DNA of 64,000 nt, from assembly GCF_029581275.1 (NCBI RefSeq), contig NZ_CP120742.1, forward strand, positions 6,944,501 through 7,008,500, written 5' to 3'. Below the pieces are notes generated by a model, which was not told where the DNA came from, searched no databases, and saw only the letters and a list, made by a program, of their open reading frames with translations. Below are positions 61,004 through 64,000 of this stretch, in pieces (within the stretch, counting starts at the first letter, position 1; each line of letters starts with the position of its first letter). A program made the position numbers and the translations under genes. The DNA is from Micromonospora sp. WMMD1155 (GTDB taxonomy: Bacteria > Actinomycetota > Actinomycetes > Mycobacteriales > Micromonosporaceae).

Positions 61004-61824
61004 CCGCGTACACCGATCGGATCACCGCCACGACGCGCGGCCGCACCGTCGGGGCCCGGGTCGCGACGAGCGTCCTCCACACCGTGGGGCTGCCGGCGCT
61101 GCTCCTGGTGCTCTGGGGTGTGGTGGCGACGAGGGCGACGAGCCAGTTCTTCCCCGACCCGTTGACGATCGCCGAAGCCTTCCGGGAGACCTGGGTCGGG
61201 CCGGCGTTCGTCGCGGACGTGCTGCCGAGCCTCGCCCGGCTCGGTCTCGGTGTCGCCGTGTCGATCGTGCTGGGCATCGCCGCCGGCACCGTCATCGGCC
61301 TGACCCACTGGTTGCGTGAACTGCTCGAACCGCTGCTGGAGTTCCTCCGGGCCATCCCACCGCCGGTGCTGATTCCGGTGGCCATGCTCCTGCTCGGGAT
61401 CACCGACACCATGAAGGTGGTGGTGATCGTCTCCGGGGCGGTCTGGCCGATCCTGTTGAACACGATCGAGGGTGTCCGGGGCACCGACAGCGTCATGACG
61501 GAGACGGCCGACTCGTTCCAGGTGTCGTGGTGGGAGCGGCTCTGGTTCCTCGTGCTCCCGGCGGCCAGCCCACGGATCATGGCCGGGGTCCGGCAGGCCC
61601 TCTCGGTCGCGCTGATCCTGATGGTGATCTCCGAGATGTTCGCGTCGTCCTCCGGCCTCGGTTACCGGATCGCCTACTTCCAGCGCAACTACCTGATCGC
61701 GGAGATGTGGAGCGGCATCGTCCTGCTCGGTCTCGTCGGCGTCTTCCTCGCCGTAGCTTTCGGTCTCGTCGAACGGCGCGTCCTGCGCTGGTACCACGGA
61801 ATCAGGGAGGTCAACCGTGCCTGA
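61000..61824 (+). CDS. ABC importer permease, SsuC/TauC type (2)
   Basis: A 274-residue permease with six hydrophobic segments. The EAA loop is MTETADSFQVSWWERLWFLVLPAASPRIMAG (split, about 165-195). GTG 61000 overlaps the first permease stop by 4 bp, and the 3' end overlaps the ATPase start by 8 bp. It is homologous to, but clearly diverged from, the first permease. Confidence 0.87.
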   Translation: MTAYTDRITATTRGRTVGARVATSVLHTVGLPALLLVLWGVVATRATSQFFPDPLTIAEAFRETWVGPAFVADVLPSLARLGLGVAVSIVLGIAAGTVIGLTHWLRELLEPLLEFLRAIPPPVLIPVAMLLLGITDTMKVVVIVSGAVWPILLNTIEGVRGTDSVMTETADSFQVSWWERLWFLVLPAASPRIMAGVRQALSVALILMVISEMFASSSGLGYRIAYFQRNYLIAEMWSGIVLLGLVGVFLAVAFGLVERRVLRWYHGIREVNRA

Positions 61825-62629
61825 TCGGAGCGCCCTGCTGCGGGTGGAGCACCTGCGGAAGGTCTACGAGTCCGCGACGGGCACCGTCGAGGCGATCGGG
61901 GACATCAGCTTCACGATGGAGGCCGGCGAGCTGGTCTGCATCGTCGGGCCGTCCGGCTGCGGCAAGACCACCCTCCTGAAGTGCCTCGCCGGCCTGCTGC
62001 GACCCACCAGCGGCGTGGTGGAGATGGACGGCGCGCCGGTGACCGGACCCAGCCCGGCCATGGCGGTCGTGTTCCAGGAGTACGGTCGCAGCCTCTACCC
62101 CTGGCTGACGGTACGCGGCAACGTCGAGCTTCCGCTGCGGCACAAGAAGCTCTCCCGGGCGCAACGACACAAGCTGGTCGTCGACGCGCTGGAGGCGGTG
62201 GGTCTCGCCCACGCCGCCCGGAGCCACCCGTGGCAGCTCTCCGGGGGGATGCAGCAGCGCGTGGCGATCGCGCGGGCGATCGCCTACCAGCCGGATGTGC
62301 TGATCATGGACGAGCCGTTCGCGGCGGTGGACGCCCAGACGAGGGCCGACCTGGAGGACCTGGTCCGGGAACTGCACGCCAGCCGGACCATCTCGGTCGT
62401 CTTCGTCACCCACGACATCGACGAGTCGGTGTATCTGGGCCAGCGGGTTCTAGTATTGTCCACGTCGCCGACCTGGGTCCAGGAGGACCTCGCGATCGAC
62501 CTGCCGCCGGAGCGCGATCAGATCACGACCCGCGCTCTGCCCCGTTTCACGGAACTGCGGACGCACGTCTACGACCAGATCCAGCGGGCCAAGCGCGGGC
62601 AGGCTGAGGCCCCGCGATCCACGCGGTGA
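61817..62629 (+). CDS. ABC importer ATPase, SsuB/TauB type
   Basis: The 270-residue ATPase has Walker A GPSGCGKTT (about 42-50), Q-loop VVFQEYGRSLYPWLTV, signature LSGGMQQRVAIARA, Walker B VLIMDEPFAAVD and switch FVTHDIDESVYL. The Q-loop and LSGGMQQR variant are typical of the nitrate/sulfonate/taurine subgroup. It powers the two permeases encoded before it. Confidence 0.9.
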   Translation: MPDRSALLRVEHLRKVYESATGTVEAIGDISFTMEAGELVCIVGPSGCGKTTLLKCLAGLLRPTSGVVEMDGAPVTGPSPAMAVVFQEYGRSLYPWLTVRGNVELPLRHKKLSRAQRHKLVVDALEAVGLAHAARSHPWQLSGGMQQRVAIARAIAYQPDVLIMDEPFAAVDAQTRADLEDLVRELHASRTISVVFVTHDIDESVYLGQRVLVLSTSPTWVQEDLAIDLPPERDQITTRALPRFTELRTHVYDQIQRAKRGQAEAPRSTR

Positions 62630-62668
62630 CCGGCGGCCAGGGCAACGAGTTCGCCGAAGGGAACAGCT

Positions 62669-63556
62669 GTGGGTAGTCGTCAGCCGAAGCAGTTGTTGCT
62701 CGCCTTCTTCGGCGAGCACGTCGTCGACGGCGTCACCGGCCCGATCCGCGCGAGTGTCCTGATCACCGTGCTGGAGGGTGCCGACGTCGCGGCGCCGGCC
62801 ACCCGGGCGACCCTCGACCGTCTCGTGCACAGCGGCATCCTGGCCCGCAGCCGCAGTGGCCGGGAGACCCTGTTCTCGCTGACCGAGCACGGCGTCGCGG
62901 TGCTGCGCGAGGCGAAGCACCGGGTGCGCGGGCCGCGCCCGTTCGACCCGCAGGGCAGCGGGTGGACGCTCGTCACCTTCTCGATCCCGGAGGGTCAGCG
63001 GACGCTACGGCACCGCCTGCGCTCGACCCTCACCTGGGAGGGCTTCGCGCCGATTCGGGACGGGCTCTGGCTCGCGCCCGGCGAGGTCGACCTGGCCGGG
63101 TCGTTGGAGCCGCTGCGGCAGGATCTCGCGCCCAACACCGTCGTCGCCTTCCACGCCCGCGAACTCGCCGGGTTCCCGATCGGCGAGAGCGTGCGCGCGG
63201 CGTGGGACATCGAGGCGATCCGACGCGCGCACCTCGCGTTCATCGAGGTGTGGGACGACCCGTCGGCGGCGACCATGGCGTCCAGCGCCCTGACCGTACG
63301 GACGATGCTGGTGGCGGACTGGCTCGCGCTGCTGCGCGCCGACCCGAGGCTGCCGGCCGAGTTCATGGACGCGGCGTGGCCCGCCACGCGATCGGTGGAG
63401 ACCTACCGCCGGATGCACGAGAAGCTGGCCGCGGCGTCCGCGGCGGAGTTCGCCGACCTCGTCGCCGCCCGGCCCGCGACTAGGCGCCGAAACGGGTCCG
63501 CAGGTCGGCCTTCCGCACCTTCCCCGACGCCGTCCGCGGCAGCTCGTCAACGATGA
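62669..63556 (+). CDS. PaaX-like transcriptional regulator
   Basis: GTG 62669 follows GAAGGGA and gives 295 residues. The N-terminal winged helix (about 30-85: PATRATLDRLVHSGILARSRSGRETLFSLTEHG) is followed by a PaaX-type middle and C-terminal domain (GSGWTLVTFSIPEGQRTLRHRLRSTLTWEGFAPIRDGLWLAPG, split). PaaX represses phenylacetate genes and releases DNA on binding phenylacetyl-CoA, so this relative may sense the CoA ester made by the ligase encoded next. The last 75 bp overlap the convergent ligase gene; a slightly shorter real C-terminus cannot be excluded. Confidence 0.82.
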   Translation: MGSRQPKQLLLAFFGEHVVDGVTGPIRASVLITVLEGADVAAPATRATLDRLVHSGILARSRSGRETLFSLTEHGVAVLREAKHRVRGPRPFDPQGSGWTLVTFSIPEGQRTLRHRLRSTLTWEGFAPIRDGLWLAPGEVDLAGSLEPLRQDLAPNTVVAFHARELAGFPIGESVRAAWDIEAIRRAHLAFIEVWDDPSAATMASSALTVRTMLVADWLALLRADPRLPAEFMDAAWPATRSVETYRRMHEKLAAASAAEFADLVAARPATRRRNGSAGRPSAPSPTPSAAARQR

Positions 63557-64000
63557 CGACGTTCTTCGGGAGTTTGTAGCGCGCGATCCTGCCGTCGAGG
63601 CACGCCCGGACGGTGTCGGTGTCCACCGCGGCCCCCTCCCGCACTGTCACGATCGCCCACGGCACCTCCCCCCAACGCTCGTCCGGGACCCCGATGACCG
63701 CCGCCGAGGTCACCCCGTCGACCTCGGTGAGGAGCTGTTCGATTTCGAGCGGGTAGATGTTCTCGCCCCCCGAAATGATCATGTCTTTCAGCCGGCCGGA
63801 GATGTAGAGGTAGCCGTCGGAGTCCAGGTAGCCCAGGTCGCCGGAGCGGAACCACCCGTCCGCGGTGAACGCCTCGGCCGTCGCCTCCGGAAGCCCGTGG
63901 TAGCCGGGGAAGACGTTGGGGCCGGTCACCTCGATCTCGCCGACAGCGCCGGTCGGCAGCACCGCACCCGTCGCATCGGTGATCCGCACGTCGGTGAAGA
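63480..64000 (-). CDS. Acyl-CoA synthetase (AMP-forming), C-terminal part
   Basis: The frame is open at the right window edge and ends at TAG 63480-63482. The visible 173 residues are the end of an ANL-family ligase: GEIEVTGPNVFPGYHG, the GDLGYLDSDGYLYISGRLKDMIISGGENIYPLEIE hinge region (split), and the catalytic lysine in PRTASGKVRKADL. It probably activates a benzoate- or cinnamate-like acid as a CoA ester. It converges with the PaaX-like gene with a 77-bp overlap. Confidence 0.88.
   Translation of the reverse strand, partial: FTDVRITDATGAVLPTGAVGEIEVTGPNVFPGYHGLPEATAEAFTADGWFRSGDLGYLDSDGYLYISGRLKDMIISGGENIYPLEIEQLLTEVDGVTSAAVIGVPDERWGEVPWAIVTVREGAAVDTDTVRACLDGRIARYKLPKNVVIVDELPRTASGKVRKADLRTRFGA

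Noticed and set aside
1..64000. Search for tRNA/rRNA genes, CRISPR arrays, insertion sequences, integrases and attachment sites
   Set aside because: None could be supported by eye; no transposase or integrase motifs occur among the translated frames.

Overview
The window is high-GC (about 70%) actinobacterial chromosome. Gene density, GTG starts, Tat and lipoprotein exports, secreted glycoside hydrolases and paired MocR regulators fit the Micromonosporaceae, probably Micromonospora or a close relative; the genus is an inference. No tRNA, rRNA, CRISPR array, transposase or phage gene was seen.

Layout. (1) 1-13.4 kb is a carbohydrate region: a four-gene ABC importer operon (minus strand), a divergent LacI repressor, a GNAT acetyltransferase, a very large secreted GH67 alpha-glucuronidase and a Tat-exported GH95 alpha-L-fucosidase. 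A near-perfect palindrome with core CAAC-NN-GTTG lies both in front of the LacI/importer pair and in front of GH67, which ties them into one putative regulon. Two ACATC-N-GATGT palindromes mark the GH95 promoter. (2) 13.8-15.3 kb holds a small lipoprotein and an exported CDP-diacylglycerol pyrophosphatase. (3) 15.4-33.6 kb is the most interesting part. Fifteen minus-strand genes (16841-31798), mostly joined by 1-26 bp overlaps, form a chorismate-derived biosynthetic cluster flanked by two plus-strand MocR/PdxR-type regulators. It encodes a PabB/TrpE-like synthase and its glutamine amidotransferase, an SDR, a PaaK-like adenylating ligase, a BacA-type non-aromatising prephenate decarboxylase, an amidohydrolase, two MFS transporters, a free-standing PheRS-beta B3/4 editing-type domain, an ATP-grasp ligase, a TrpB2-type PLP enzyme, an iron-sulfur flavoprotein, a cupin, an AroQ chorismate mutase and a UbiD decarboxylase. 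I see no carrier protein, NRPS or PKS. I infer a small unusual amino acid or dipeptide-like product made through a cyclohexadienyl (bacilysin-like) intermediate, with export and tRNA-editing self-protection.

(4) 33.6-49.9 kb is mixed: an ABC exporter pair, a TMEM175-like channel, a glyoxalase-fold protein, a free-standing LigD phosphoesterase domain, an HSL-type esterase, an AraC regulator, a secreted HNH nuclease, a PatB-like C-S lyase, a secreted FG-GAP repeat protein whose trypsin domain has lost catalytic His and Ser, an SMP-30-like lactonase, an ECF-type sigma factor with a membrane partner, and a SWIM zinc-finger protein.

(5) 49.9-64 kb is an aromatic-acid catabolic island. The operon pcaI-pcaJ-pcaH-pcaG-pcaB-pcaD-pcaC plus an IclR-family regulator carries the protocatechuate beta-ketoadipate pathway, lacking only the terminal thiolase pcaF in this window. 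Divergently, a benzaldehyde-type dehydrogenase and pobA feed 4-hydroxybenzoate into protocatechuate. An SsuABC/TauABC-like importer, a PaaX-like regulator and the 3' part of an acyl-CoA ligase gene follow, plausibly for uptake and activation of an aromatic acid.
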